The notes under the pieces: model-generated
What the model saw: only the letters and a program-made list of their open reading frames with translations
Told to the model about the DNA's origin: nothing
The model's database searches: none
From: Paenibacillus hemerocallicola
GTDB lineage: Bacteria > Bacillota > Bacilli > Paenibacillales > NBRC-103111
NCBI RefSeq assembly: GCF_006265175.1
Contig: NZ_VDCQ01000045.1
Span: 1 to 64,000 of the forward strand
Reading direction: 5' to 3'
DNA: 64,000 bases
Translations under genes and position numbers: made by a program
Part shown: piece by piece, positions 35,755 to 44,895 of the stretch
Layout: each line of letters starts with the position of its first letter
Position numbering within the stretch: position 1 is the stretch's first letter

Positions 35755-37082
35755 ACAAGTATCCGATTGCCGCAAAGAGTCTCGCCATTTTGCTTATTGG
35801 AGCCTCTTTGACGGCCGCTTGCGCCAAGAACGAACCGACGGGGGGACAAAACGAACCTGCATCCAAAGCGGAAGCGCCGAAGAACACTACCGAATATAAA
35901 GGCGGACCTGCGGACCTGCTCGTTCAGGACATTAATACGGGGACAACGGACGAACAATTCAAAAAGTTTTTTGCGGACCCGATCAAGGCCAAATACCCGC
36001 AAATCAATCTGGTGCAAACCCGGGATTCGCTAGATAAGCTGTTGACCGCGGGAACGCCGCCCGACATCGTACTCGTCAGCAATCCTTCTTTGGGCACGGT
36101 CCAGGAAGCCAACGTTCCCGAAGATTTGACGCAAATGATCAAAACGTACGGCGTCAATTTACAGCGGTTTGAGCCCGCCATCGTGGACCAACTGAATCAA
36201 CTGGGCGACAACAAGGCTTTTTATGGAATTCCGTTTGCGATGAATTATGGCGTTTTGACTTATAACAAAGACATTTTCGACAAATTCGGGGTTCCTTACC
36301 CGAAGGATGTGAACACTTGGGAGGAGCTTTACGAGAAAGCCAACCGCTTGACCCGTACAGAAGGCGATGTCAAGTATATCGGCATATTGCCAGGCGCCTT
36401 GTCTTCGATGTATTGGCAGTACGGCGTTCCGGTATTCGACAAAACGAAAAAGTCCGCCACACTCACTTCCGACCAGCATGTCAAAGTATTGACTCTGCTC
36501 AAGCAGTTTTTTGCGACACCAGGTTATATGGATAAAACGACGTATGCCCATTCGCCGAACTTGTTTTTTAAAGAACAGCGGGTAGCGATGTATCCGGGCT
36601 GGGTCGCTTCGCTTATTTCCATGTTCACGACAGCGGGAACGAAAGACTCCTTCAAGTGGGATGTCGTCTCTCATCCGACCTTTGGCGATAAACCGAACTA
36701 CGGGAGATCCATAGACTTCCATATGGCGGTCGTCAACAAGTCGAGCAAAAACCGGGAAGCTGCCTATCAAGTACTGCTCAGCATTATTTCGGACGAAGTG
36801 CAGACGAATATAAGCAAAGCCGGGCGGATGAGCGTGTTGAAAAACGAGGCGATACTTAACACCTTCGGAGCGGAAAGCGGCTTGTTCGAGGGCAAAAACT
36901 TGAAGGCGATCTTTAAAGTAAGCCCGGCCCCGCTGCCAGAGGCATCCAAGTACGACGCCAAAATCAATTCATTGCTGAACGATGAAGTCGTTAAGGATGT
37001 TATGGTGAATGGAACGGATATCGTCTCCGCCCTTCGGAAAGGCGAGGAGAAAGCCAATAAAGAAATCGTGAGCGTCCAGTAG
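35751..37082 (+). CDS. ABC sugar-transport extracellular binding lipoprotein (family 1)
   Basis: A 443-residue lipoprotein (signal AAKSLAILLIGASLTAACAK, lipobox LTAAC). It has the shared family motif as YNKDIFDKFGVPYPKDVNTW near residue 172 and the C-terminal DIVSALRKGEEKANKEI. Like its paralogues it has DPIKAKYPQINL near residue 80. GGAGG lies 8 bases before the ATG, inside the small membrane gene. It is transcribed with that small gene from an extended -10 promoter through an attenuator-like hairpin. No permease is adjacent, and the substrate is unknown. Confidence 0.9.
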   Translation: MNKYPIAAKSLAILLIGASLTAACAKNEPTGGQNEPASKAEAPKNTTEYKGGPADLLVQDINTGTTDEQFKKFFADPIKAKYPQINLVQTRDSLDKLLTAGTPPDIVLVSNPSLGTVQEANVPEDLTQMIKTYGVNLQRFEPAIVDQLNQLGDNKAFYGIPFAMNYGVLTYNKDIFDKFGVPYPKDVNTWEELYEKANRLTRTEGDVKYIGILPGALSSMYWQYGVPVFDKTKKSATLTSDQHVKVLTLLKQFFATPGYMDKTTYAHSPNLFFKEQRVAMYPGWVASLISMFTTAGTKDSFKWDVVSHPTFGDKPNYGRSIDFHMAVVNKSSKNREAAYQVLLSIISDEVQTNISKAGRMSVLKNEAILNTFGAESGLFEGKNLKAIFKVSPAPLPEASKYDAKINSLLNDEVVKDVMVNGTDIVSALRKGEEKANKEIVSVQ

Positions 37083-37137
37083 ACGTCGAAGCCGGCTGGG
37101 TATGGCGTTATATTGCGGCAACAGCAAGGCGACGGAT

Positions 37138-37177
37138 GGGTTCTCGTCTTCTTTTATGAAGACAGGGGCCCTTTTTT
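37138..37177 (+). terminator. Rho-independent terminator
   Basis: GTCTTC (37146-37151) pairs with GAAGAC (37158-37163), and outer GGG (37138-37140) with CCC (37169-37171), followed by six Ts. It ends the 35569-37082 operon. Confidence 0.7.
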
Positions 37178-37178
37178 G

Positions 37179-37546
37179 CGCGATTGATAAAGGAGAGCGG
37201 GGATCGCGTCCGGAGTTACTGAAGGCCGGCGTCTAGCATCCCGCCAGTCCAAAGCATGGGGACGCCGTCCTCCGTGGTGACTTTTCTTTTCGATGAATCA
37301 CTATATAGATGGGAATCTGTTGGAAATATGGCAGCCTTAATCGTCTAACTAACGGGAACGAGAACGAAAACTAAATGAAGACACGCCCCCCGGGTCGCTA
37401 ACCAGAAAGACGGACGAGCCGACCCGCAGCTCGTCCAGCTCCCGGCTAGCTGCGCCGATTTTCCGAACCCATCTCGATGCTCGTGCTGCAATGATAGCTG
37501 TAGTTTTGCATCCCTGTTTCTCCCATCTGTCTGTGAGGTTCAAAGC
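37179..37546 (-). other. Intergenic stretch with degenerate coding traces
   Basis: No intact gene is seen. On the minus strand two short frames look partly coding: MGETGMQNYSYHCSTSIEMG near 37528-37450, and ELDELRVGSSVFLVSDPGG near 37440-37380. They would join only after a frameshift. I do not recognise the family. They may be leftovers of a small gene upstream of the SGNH hydrolase terminus. Confidence 0.2.
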
Positions 37547-38872
37547 CTATTCGTTCACCGGCTTTTCGTCGGCATCCACGAACGTGCCCACCACGATCAC
37601 TTTGCCGATATACACTTCGCCGCGCTTGTAGGCGTCCGGATTCCGGTCGTAATCGGCTTTGTTTTGTACGATTTCTCGTTTATCCGCTATTCCCGGCAGC
37701 AGCGTCAATGTCACGGTATGCCGGCCGTCTTCCATTTCGGGCAAAAAGAAATATTGATGCCTCAGATAAGAATTGTATTTCACGAACCGTTCGACCGATA
37801 CCGGCGCCCGCCCGTCCGCAACGACGCCGAGCCTTCCCGAGAACGGACCTCCGACATCGGCGATTCCGAATGCGGTCCCTTCGAAGGATACGGTCATACT
37901 GTCGCCGGGCGTCGCCATTTTCACAAGCCGCGGGTACATTTGTCTGATCGTCTCCTTAAGACCGGCATAGGGCAAAGCCTGGCCGAAATCATCGGCATCC
38001 GTGTCCAATTGCTCTAGGCCGACGGCAAAATCCGCGGCATCCCTCGTTGTCGCCTTCTCCCAGTTATGCGGGTCCAGCGGAGCTTTCAGGTCGCGGGCGG
38101 CAGGATGGCCGCCCAACCGCTGCATGCTGAGGATGCTTCGGGCCACCGCGCCGGCGTACAACTGGTCGCCCGTACCGAGGGGATGGACGCCGTCTTTCGT
38201 GAAAGCGACTTTTCCCGAGGAATCGACCGGCTCGTCCGCCTTCGGCGCAAGCCGCCCGCGGGTATAAAGCTCGCCCAGCACATAGCCGAAAAAGATGCTT
38301 GGAATTCCGTAGTGCTCGGCAACCGTTTCAAACGCGACGAGGCTCGAAGGGTAGGATGGTGTCGAGCCTGGCGCATAGGAGGCCACCAAATCGCTTTTCA
38401 GCGTATAGACGAAACAGATGTCCGTAAACGGATCTGCTTTCCGCACTTTCCGGACCAGCCCTTCGACATCCCGCAGCCCGGCCCCGTTGACGACGAATTC
38501 GACGAAAACGAGGTCCGGCCGATGGACCAGCAAGTCGCCGTCGATCCGCGCCGCTCCCAGGTCCGCGCCCGTGCCGCTGATCGCGGCGTCTACCTCCGTA
38601 ATCGCCGCGTCGGGAAAACGGGATTTCAGCCACAACGTCGTACGCGGACGCCATCCTCTCTGCTTCGTGATGCTTCCGCCGATATATCCGACCGTTACCC
38701 GTTCTCCGCGTTCCAGCTTGTCCAGAACGTTGGGAATGCCATCTCTCACTTTTCGTTCCTTGGCGTTGTCGTAGTCCGGCAGCATCAGGCCATAATCCCG
38801 GATGCCGTCTCCCACGGACGAACTGTCGATGCCCTTCGTGTAATCAAGCCCGCCCGATTGGTCTGAAGCCAT
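37547..38872 (-). CDS. SGNH/GDSL-family hydrolase (probable carbohydrate esterase)
   Basis: A 441-residue soluble protein. The N-terminal SGNH domain begins VTVGYIGGSITKQRGWRPRT near residue 58 (GGS: catalytic Ser block). An Asn in FVEFVVNGAG, near residue 124 (block III, usually GxND), and FTKDGVHPLG near residue 225 (block V Asp-x-x-His) complete the active site. A C-terminal jelly-roll-like domain follows. Such two-domain proteins in Paenibacillus deacetylate xylan or rhamnogalacturonan fragments inside the cell. AGGAGG lies 8 bases before the ATG at 38872. It lacks a signal peptide and stands alone between two binding-protein operons. Confidence 0.82.
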   Translation of the reverse strand: MASDQSGGLDYTKGIDSSSVGDGIRDYGLMLPDYDNAKERKVRDGIPNVLDKLERGERVTVGYIGGSITKQRGWRPRTTLWLKSRFPDAAITEVDAAISGTGADLGAARIDGDLLVHRPDLVFVEFVVNGAGLRDVEGLVRKVRKADPFTDICFVYTLKSDLVASYAPGSTPSYPSSLVAFETVAEHYGIPSIFFGYVLGELYTRGRLAPKADEPVDSSGKVAFTKDGVHPLGTGDQLYAGAVARSILSMQRLGGHPAARDLKAPLDPHNWEKATTRDAADFAVGLEQLDTDADDFGQALPYAGLKETIRQMYPRLVKMATPGDSMTVSFEGTAFGIADVGGPFSGRLGVVADGRAPVSVERFVKYNSYLRHQYFFLPEMEDGRHTVTLTLLPGIADKREIVQNKADYDRNPDAYKRGEVYIGKVIVVGTFVDADEKPVNE

Positions 38873-39271
38873 CTCCTCCACCTCCTGATTTCACCGTAAA
38901 ACGGGTCTTTTCCGTTGATCGCCCAGCTCCCGATCGTCGTGTCTTATGCCGTCCTTCGCCAATTTGAGGGCCGGCGGGATGTCCGTGCAACGTAAGTTCA
39001 TTATAATAAGCCGATGTTGCTTTGAACATGGAATAAATCGATTTGCGCCATACAAATTTTGAAAAAAAGCGGCAGGTGTTCAAAGAAAATAAAGTATTGC
39101 GCTTTAAGCCGAGAATGGTATCCGATTAACGATGAACAGGCGCTTCATCACCTCGTTGTGTTGTGTATAGTTGCAGTGTCGTTTCTGGCGGCCGACGCCG
39201 TTGGCGAGCTGCGCGAGCTCCCGACTGGAAGGGCTCGCCGCTAGCTCCGCCGTGCCGATCAACAATCAATA

Positions 39272-39329
39272 AAAATATACATTTTAAATTAAAATATACT
39301 TTACACTCTATTAAATTACATGCTATACT
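39272..39329 (+). promoter_or_regulatory. Promoter with AAATATACTT operator-like sites
   Basis: TTTACA (39300-39305) and TATACT (39324-39329), 18 bases apart, with TG before the -10 (TGCTATACT), form a good promoter for the lipoprotein at 39378. AAATATACTT at 39292-39301 overlaps the -35, and a related AAATATACATTT lies at 39273-39284. Both resemble the palindrome AAGTATACTT in front of the GntR/LacI gene (44746-44755). Between 38873 and 39271 nothing else was recognised. Confidence 0.6.
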
Positions 39330-39377
39330 CGCCTTGAAAGAGGAAAGGTATGGAATCTGAGAAGGGGGCTGAAGGTT

Positions 39378-40643
39378 GTGAGACTACGCAGAGGATTGAC
39401 CGGACTGACACTGATTTATGTTGCAGGCTTGCTCGCAGCTTGTGCAGGAAAGGAGGGAAGCGCGGGGGAGCCGCCGAAGGAGGAGCCGCCGAAGCCGGTA
39501 ACGATCAAAATTGCCTGGTCAGTGCCGAAGGAGCAATACAATAAAATACTGGAGCATCCGTATGTAAAGCAAAACCTCGCGCATGTCACTTTTGAATTTA
39601 TGGGGGCAGGTTTTACCGAGGTGGAGCAAAGCATTGTCGCGGGGAGCGCGCCCGATATTATCCAGACAAACGCTTCCCAGTTGCGGAAGTACGGCGAAAT
39701 GGGATTGACGTATGACATGAACGCGCTGCTGAAGCAGCAAAATGTCAATATGAACCGGTTTGTGGCGGAGGAGCTGAACGCCATACGCGAGTACGGCCCG
39801 AAGGGCGAGCTGTACGGCGTGCCGAATGCGATTCCCGAGGACCCGAAGGCGGTCGTTACGCCCTTTGCTCTCGTATACAACAAAGACATTTTCGATAAGT
39901 TCGCCACCCCTTATCCGAAAGATAACATGACGTGGGACCAGGTCATCGACTTGGCCCGGAAAATGACGCGTACGGACGGGGGCATCGCATACAAGGGGCT
40001 GGATATACATAACGCGCCCCGGTATCTTCCGTTTGCTTACGGCATTTTCTTTACCAATCAGGAAGGAAAGGTCGATATTGCCAATCCGGGCTGGGCCGAG
40101 GTGCTGCGGGTTTACAAGCGGGCGTATGACGAGCAGGACGGGTATTTGTCGCCGGGCAGCGGCTATTTGACGGAAAGCTTCCTGAAAACGAAAAACGTGG
40201 CGATGTATGCCGGCAACGCGGAAATTTTGGTCGTCGATGCCGACAAATACGAGGGGCAAGTCAACTGGGATCTGGTTACATTTCCGAAATTCGCCAACCG
40301 CGAGCTGGTGTGGCCGTCCAATCCCGGTGCGTACAGCATTACCCAGACGAGCAAGCACAAAGAAGAAGCGCTTCGCGTTATCACGGCCTTCTTGTCTGAC
40401 GAGGTACAGCAGGAAACGTGGAAGATGTGGAAAAACCCGGTGTTCTTGAGCAGCAAAAACTACAAAGCGATTCAAGCCATGAAGCCGTTGAAGTACATAG
40501 CAAGCCCTTACGACACGATCGGGAATACGGAGCTGTCCAAGAAGCTGAACGATATGGTGAAGAAAGGGACGGACATCAACACCACGCTCCGTGGCTGGAA
40601 GGAAGAAACGGAGAAGCTGGTCGAGCAGGAGAAGCGGAAATAG
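39378..40643 (+). CDS. ABC sugar-transport extracellular binding lipoprotein (family 1)
   Basis: A 421-residue lipoprotein starting at GTG 39378 (GAAGGGGGCTG upstream). The signal is LTLIYVAGLLAAC. A short proline-rich linker (GEPPKEEPPKP) follows the lipid anchor. The SBP_bac_1 domain has YNKDIFDKFATPYPKDNMTW near residue 170 and ends DINTTLRGWKEETEKL. It heads a same-strand group with ThuA (40844) and a Tat-exported beta-helix protein (41714). It is probably regulated by the GntR/LacI protein at 43595 through the AAATATACTT site at its promoter. Confidence 0.9.
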   Translation: MRLRRGLTGLTLIYVAGLLAACAGKEGSAGEPPKEEPPKPVTIKIAWSVPKEQYNKILEHPYVKQNLAHVTFEFMGAGFTEVEQSIVAGSAPDIIQTNASQLRKYGEMGLTYDMNALLKQQNVNMNRFVAEELNAIREYGPKGELYGVPNAIPEDPKAVVTPFALVYNKDIFDKFATPYPKDNMTWDQVIDLARKMTRTDGGIAYKGLDIHNAPRYLPFAYGIFFTNQEGKVDIANPGWAEVLRVYKRAYDEQDGYLSPGSGYLTESFLKTKNVAMYAGNAEILVVDADKYEGQVNWDLVTFPKFANRELVWPSNPGAYSITQTSKHKEEALRVITAFLSDEVQQETWKMWKNPVFLSSKNYKAIQAMKPLKYIASPYDTIGNTELSKKLNDMVKKGTDINTTLRGWKEETEKLVEQEKRK

Positions 40644-40843
40644 TCCGAACAAAAGGATGCGGGGGAAAACGCTTTACTGCGGTCCGGTGCGTAATAGCCG
40701 GAAAAAAGTCCGACAACGCTGGCCGTTTGACGGTCGGCGGCCGGACCTTGCGGCGGGAGCGGGGTAGACCTTCGATCCGCTTTGCGGACACCAAGGCCTT
40801 ATAGGCGGCAAAAGGGATGCAACAATGAAGGAGATGACGGATT

Positions 40844-41569
40844 GTGATTCGCGTAACGGTCTGGAATGAGTATCGCCACGAACAGACGAACGAAAAGATT
40901 GCCGCCATTTACCCGCAAGGGATTCACGGCGCCATTGCCGCGGGTATCGCCGGGGAAGAGGTGCGGATTAGCACCGCCACGCTCGACGAGCCCGAGCACG
41001 GGCTGGGCGGGGACGTGCTGAACGAAACGGACGTGCTGATCTGGTGGGGACACAAGGCGCACGGCGAAGTATCCGACGAGATTGTCGCTCGCGTGCACGA
41101 GCGCGTGCTGAAAGGAATGGGGCTCATCGTCCTGCATTCCGGCCATTTTTCGAAAATTTTCAAAAAGCTGATGGGTACGACTTGCGACCTGAAATGGCGC
41201 GAGCAAGGCGACAAGGAACGGATTTGGGTCGTCGATCCCGCGCATCCGATCGCCGAAGGGCTCGGTCAATATTTCGAGATCGGGCACGAGGAAATGTACG
41301 GCGAGCATTTCGATATTCCCGCGCCGGACGAGCTGGTGTTCATCAGCTGGTTCGAGGGCGGCGAGGTGTTTCGAAGCGGCTGCACGTACCATCGCGGCAA
41401 CGGCAAAGTGTTTTATTTCCGCCCGGGCCATGAAACGTTTCCGACGTACCACAACAAAGACGTCTTGCGCGTTATCTCCAACGCGGTCCGCTGGGCTGCG
41501 CCGCGTCACGGCGTACGGCAAACCTACGGCAACGTCAAGCCGCTCGAGGCGCTCAATAGCGTCCGATAG
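40844..41569 (+). CDS. ThuA-like domain protein
   Basis: A 241-residue cytosolic protein starting at GTG 40844, 10 bases after AAGGAG. It has the ThuA/glutamine-amidotransferase-like fold: [20 protein letters not shown] at the start, [18 protein letters not shown] near residue 65, [19 protein letters not shown] near residue 98 and [20 protein letters not shown] near residue 192. ThuA proteins occur in disaccharide-use operons and may take part in 3-keto-sugar metabolism. It sits between the binding lipoprotein and the beta-helix protein. The intergenic space of 200 bases before it has no obvious terminator. Confidence 0.88.
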   Translation: MIRVTVWNEYRHEQTNEKIAAIYPQGIHGAIAAGIAGEEVRISTATLDEPEHGLGGDVLNETDVLIWWGHKAHGEVSDEIVARVHERVLKGMGLIVLHSGHFSKIFKKLMGTTCDLKWREQGDKERIWVVDPAHPIAEGLGQYFEIGHEEMYGEHFDIPAPDELVFISWFEGGEVFRSGCTYHRGNGKVFYFRPGHETFPTYHNKDVLRVISNAVRWAAPRHGVRQTYGNVKPLEALNSVR

Positions 41570-41713
41570 CCGGCAAGGAGCTTCAACGGAAATGCGGACC
41601 CGTCCTCTGACGATCGGGGCTTGCCGAACAAGGCCGGCTCCGTTCTTCGAACAGGGGCGGTAATTCCGTCGAGGCTCCGGCAAACGAAAACGATACGGGG
41701 AGGATGGAGTGCA

Positions 41714-43510
41714 ATGACAGGAGTGCCTTCGGAAGAAAAGTACGGACAGGGGGAAGAGGCGGCACAGCTGGAGGAGCGGGATCGGGAGGCGCGGATTAGC
41801 CGCAGGACGGTGTTGACCGCTTTGGCGGCGGCCGGGATCGGTTTGGCGGCGGGAGGGGCGGCTTTCGGTCCGCCCGTCCATGCAGGCGCCCATTCGGTGA
41901 CGAAGTCGGCATACGGCGGATCGGAAGGAACGTCTCCCGCTGACGGGTGCGCCTGCTGTTGCGTCAATATTGTTTGTCATGGGGCCAAAGGCGACGGGGC
42001 GGACGATGCGGCCGCGATCCAGGCGGCGATTGATGCCGCACAGGCCGAAGGAAAGAAGGTTTGGATTCCCGAAGGGCGGTTCCGGATCGGCACCGCGCTT
42101 TCGGTTCCGTCCCATATGAAGATTGACGGAACCGGCGAGCTGTACACGGACGTTCCGAATTTGAACCTGATCGAAAGCATCGATACGGTGAATGTGACGA
42201 TTTCGAATATCCGGCTTACTGGAAGCGGTTACGGAACGCAACCGCCGAATACGATCGGCACTCCGAACATTGCCGGTTCGGGCAGCGGCATCGTCTTTGC
42301 CAAAGTAACGGACGGTCTGATCGAGAATGTCAAAATTACGAGATGCGGCGGCGACGGCAATACGCCCGATCGCAACGGGGTAGCCGGCGTCTGGCTGACC
42401 TACGGATGCAAAAACTGCCGCGTTGTCCGGTGTACGGTGACCCATTGCCGCAATGCGATCAACGAGGACAACTATTACGGGCTGGAGCCGTACGACAATA
42501 CGTTCGACAACAATGTCGTAGAAGATTGCCGGTTCGGACTCGTAACGGACTGCACCACGGCGGCCAGAGGGCTGAAAATCGTCAATAACACGGCGAAACG
42601 GTGCGCATACGGCGGCATCGACATCAACAAAACGGGGCATGTGCTCGTGCAGGGGAATACGCTGGAGGAATGCGGCCTGACCGGTCAGCCGGGAGTGTTT
42701 GCGAGCGCGATTACGGTCTACGGCTCGGTGAACTTCCGCGTCAGCCATGTCAGCATTTACGACAACGAGTGCTTCAACAACTGGGGACGGGGCATAAAAG
42801 TCGCGCAGAACACCTACTACTGCAAAGTCCATGACAACACGATCGTCGGCAGCCGCAATTCGGGAGGCATCCTCATCCAGGCGTCCCGCTATTATTCGGT
42901 AAAAGGCAACACGATCGCCTCGTGCACGGGAACGGCGCTGTACTGCAATCCGGTTGTCGTCGGATCAACATCGGTGGGGATCGACCAGTCGATCGTCGAG
43001 GGCAATATTATCCACAACAATACGCAGCACGGCATCTATATGGAACAGGCGTTAAACGTCAATATACGCGGCAACCGCGTCAACAACAACGGTTTGCAGA
43101 CGGCCGATACGTTTTACGGCATCGCGCTTGCAAACGGCAGCACGGGAAATATTATCGACGGCAATATCGTAACCGGTCCGAATCATAAGGCGGGCATCGC
43201 CGCGCTCGATGCCAATTCGAAAAACAATATCGTCGTCTCCAACTATGCGCTAAGCAATGCCTTAAACATGCAGTTTGTTTCCCAAGAGCAATATTTCACT
43301 AACAACGGCCAAGACCGGACAACGAGCGGCTCCTCCTATATCGGCGCACTCGATTTGAAGAGCGGCAACGCCCCGATCTTTCTCCGTTCGAGCAGCGGTT
43401 TGCCGTCAGGCACAACCGGGGCGGAACTGGTCGTCGATGAAGCGAACAAGCTGCTGTACATCAATTGCGGCGGTGTATGGTACAAAACCGACACGCTCTC
43501 TCCCGCCTGA
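41714..43510 (+). CDS. Tat-exported right-handed beta-helix protein (pectate-lyase superfamily)
   Basis: A 598-residue protein. Residues 28-60 carry a twin-arginine signal (ISRRTVLTALAAAGIGLAAG). The mature part begins NIVCHGAKGDGADDAAAIQA, the classic opening of PF12708-type parallel beta-helices, then shows repeated N-rich coils (VQGNTLEECG, VKGNTIASCTG, VEGNIIHNNTQHGIYM, IIDGNIVTG). A small C-terminal domain (GAELVVDEANKLLYINCGGV) resembles a phage-type end module. It probably binds or cleaves pectin-like polysaccharides outside the cell. No catalytic triad can be assigned with confidence. GGGAGG precedes the ATG by 10 bases. Confidence 0.85.
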   Translation: MTGVPSEEKYGQGEEAAQLEERDREARISRRTVLTALAAAGIGLAAGGAAFGPPVHAGAHSVTKSAYGGSEGTSPADGCACCCVNIVCHGAKGDGADDAAAIQAAIDAAQAEGKKVWIPEGRFRIGTALSVPSHMKIDGTGELYTDVPNLNLIESIDTVNVTISNIRLTGSGYGTQPPNTIGTPNIAGSGSGIVFAKVTDGLIENVKITRCGGDGNTPDRNGVAGVWLTYGCKNCRVVRCTVTHCRNAINEDNYYGLEPYDNTFDNNVVEDCRFGLVTDCTTAARGLKIVNNTAKRCAYGGIDINKTGHVLVQGNTLEECGLTGQPGVFASAITVYGSVNFRVSHVSIYDNECFNNWGRGIKVAQNTYYCKVHDNTIVGSRNSGGILIQASRYYSVKGNTIASCTGTALYCNPVVVGSTSVGIDQSIVEGNIIHNNTQHGIYMEQALNVNIRGNRVNNNGLQTADTFYGIALANGSTGNIIDGNIVTGPNHKAGIAALDANSKNNIVVSNYALSNALNMQFVSQEQYFTNNGQDRTTSGSSYIGALDLKSGNAPIFLRSSSGLPSGTTGAELVVDEANKLLYINCGGVWYKTDTLSPA

Positions 43511-43536
43511 GCCGTTTCGTGAGGAAGGCAAGAAGG

Positions 43537-43575
43537 AAGGACCTCCGCCTTGGAAGGTCCTTTCTGCTTTTGGCT
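43537..43575 (+). terminator. Terminator between convergent genes
   Basis: AAGGACCT (43537-43544) pairs with AGGTCCTT (43555-43562), followed by TCTGCTTTT. It separates the beta-helix gene from the convergent GntR/LacI regulator. Confidence 0.6.
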
Positions 43576-43594
43576 GATCGTCCGGCTTGCCCGC

Positions 43595-44722
43595 TTAGCG
43601 CCTGGTTTGCGGCGCCGCCGTGCTTCCGCGTACGATGAGCCGGGGCACAATCTCGTCTTTGACCAAGCTGCCTTGATCGTCCGCCTGCTCGAGCAGCAAT
43701 AGTTCCACCGCACGAATGCCGAGCTGCCGGGCGTTCTGATCGATGGTCGTCAAGGGGGGCGACAAATAAGGCGACACGGTCAAATTATCGTAGCCGACGA
43801 CGCTCATTTGCCCCGGCACGTCGATCCCCATATCCTGCGCGGCGCGGAGAACGCCGATCGCTTTCATATCGCTGGTGGCGAAAACGGCGGTGGGGGGCTG
43901 CTCCAGTGCCATGAGGCGGGAAAACCCGGCATGGCCCATCTCCTCCGTTTCCTGCTGGCCGTCCATCGTAACGACCAGTTCCGGATCGAGCGGGATGCGG
44001 TGCTGGTTGAGGGCCAGCTTGTACCCCTGAAGACGCAGCGAAAACTCCTGGTTCAGCTCTAGCTGCGTTTTGCCGGTCAATATAATGCCGATTCGTTCAT
44101 GGCCCAAAGCAAGCAAATGCTGCGTCGACAAGTAACCCCCGGTCAAATTGTCCGAAATGACGTAAGGAAGACGCAGGTGAGGATAGTAGAAGTGGACCGT
44201 GACCAGCTTGTGGCGCTCCTCGATCCAGCGGCTCAACGTTTCGAGACCGAATTCCCGGGCGTTCGGGACATGCGTTAGCACGATGAAGCCGGCGTTTCTG
44301 TCGTCGGGCAGCCGTAAGTGGTCATCCGCCTCGCTGATGCTGAAGGCGATGTCGTTCCTTTCGCAGCAGTCATGTATGCCCTCAAGCATGTCGCTGAAGA
44401 ATCGGTGATTGAAGATATGGGAATTGGCTCGGGGATGGATAAAGTAAACTTTGTCCATAGGCGTGGCATCCGCGTGCTCCCGGATTTTCCCGGCCTGCTC
44501 CATGACGAAGGAGCCTTTGCCCTTCACCCGATAGATCAATCGATCTTTGGCCAGCTCCGTAAGTGCGCGGCGTGAGGTGATCTCACTCGTATTGTACTGT
44601 TTCGCAATCTCTCCTTGAAGCGGCAAAGGAGTGTGAGACGTTAGCTCACCGCGCAATATTTGTTGCCTCAGGTCGGTATAGATTGTTTTGTATAAAGGAA
44701 CAAATTTTTCTTCTTTTGACAT
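43595..44722 (-). CDS. GntR-HTH/LacI-type sugar-responsive repressor (AraR-like)
   Basis: A 375-residue regulator. Residues 8-75 form a GntR winged helix (LYKTIYTDLRQQILRGELTS; YNTSEITSRRALTELAKDRL; VKGKGSFV). The rest is a LacI-type periplasmic-binding effector domain (LTHVPNAREFGLETL; HLLALGHERIGIILTGKTQL; AVFATSDMKAIGVLRAAQDM; LTTIDQNARQLGIRAVELLL). This is the architecture of AraR. AAGGAG precedes the ATG at 44722. It is divergent from the GH78-like gene and faces AAGTATACTT-type sites at 44746, 44811 and 39292, so it likely represses the GH78 gene, itself and the 39378 operon until a sugar binds. Confidence 0.9.
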   Translation of the reverse strand: MSKEEKFVPLYKTIYTDLRQQILRGELTSHTPLPLQGEIAKQYNTSEITSRRALTELAKDRLIYRVKGKGSFVMEQAGKIREHADATPMDKVYFIHPRANSHIFNHRFFSDMLEGIHDCCERNDIAFSISEADDHLRLPDDRNAGFIVLTHVPNAREFGLETLSRWIEERHKLVTVHFYYPHLRLPYVISDNLTGGYLSTQHLLALGHERIGIILTGKTQLELNQEFSLRLQGYKLALNQHRIPLDPELVVTMDGQQETEEMGHAGFSRLMALEQPPTAVFATSDMKAIGVLRAAQDMGIDVPGQMSVVGYDNLTVSPYLSPPLTTIDQNARQLGIRAVELLLLEQADDQGSLVKDEIVPRLIVRGSTAAPQTRR

Positions 44723-44745
44723 GCCCGAATCACTCCTTGAATATA

Positions 44746-44755
44746 AAGTATACTT
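44746..44755 (-). promoter_or_regulatory. Palindromic operator AAGTATACTT before the AraR-like gene
   Basis: A perfect 10-bp palindrome sits 24 bases upstream of the regulator's ATG, where an autoregulatory operator is expected. Related sequences lie at 44811-44820 (AAGTATGTTT) and 39292-39301 (AAATATACTT). Confidence 0.5.
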
Positions 44756-44810
44756 AAAAGTGAGACGATTACAAGCAATCGGGAGCAAAGTTCGAGAAAA
44801 TCACTGAGAA

Positions 44811-44863
44811 AAGTATGTTTTTCAAAATGTTCATAACCTTTAATTATGCTTTGACGTTATAAT
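44811..44863 (+). promoter_or_regulatory. -10 element and operator-like site before the GH78-like gene
   Basis: TATAAT at 44858-44863 is a perfect -10; the -35 region is weak. AAGTATGTTT at 44811-44820 resembles the AAGTATACTT operator in seven of ten positions. Confidence 0.45.
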
Positions 44864-44895
44864 GATCATGGATGAACGAAAAGGAGATCGACGAA

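Noticed and set aside
40799-42832. Minus-strand open frame of 677 codons opposite ThuA and the beta-helix gene
   Set aside because: It spans two well-supported plus-strand genes and their gap, and is rich in Arg/Val repeats typical of antisense frames in GC-rich DNA.
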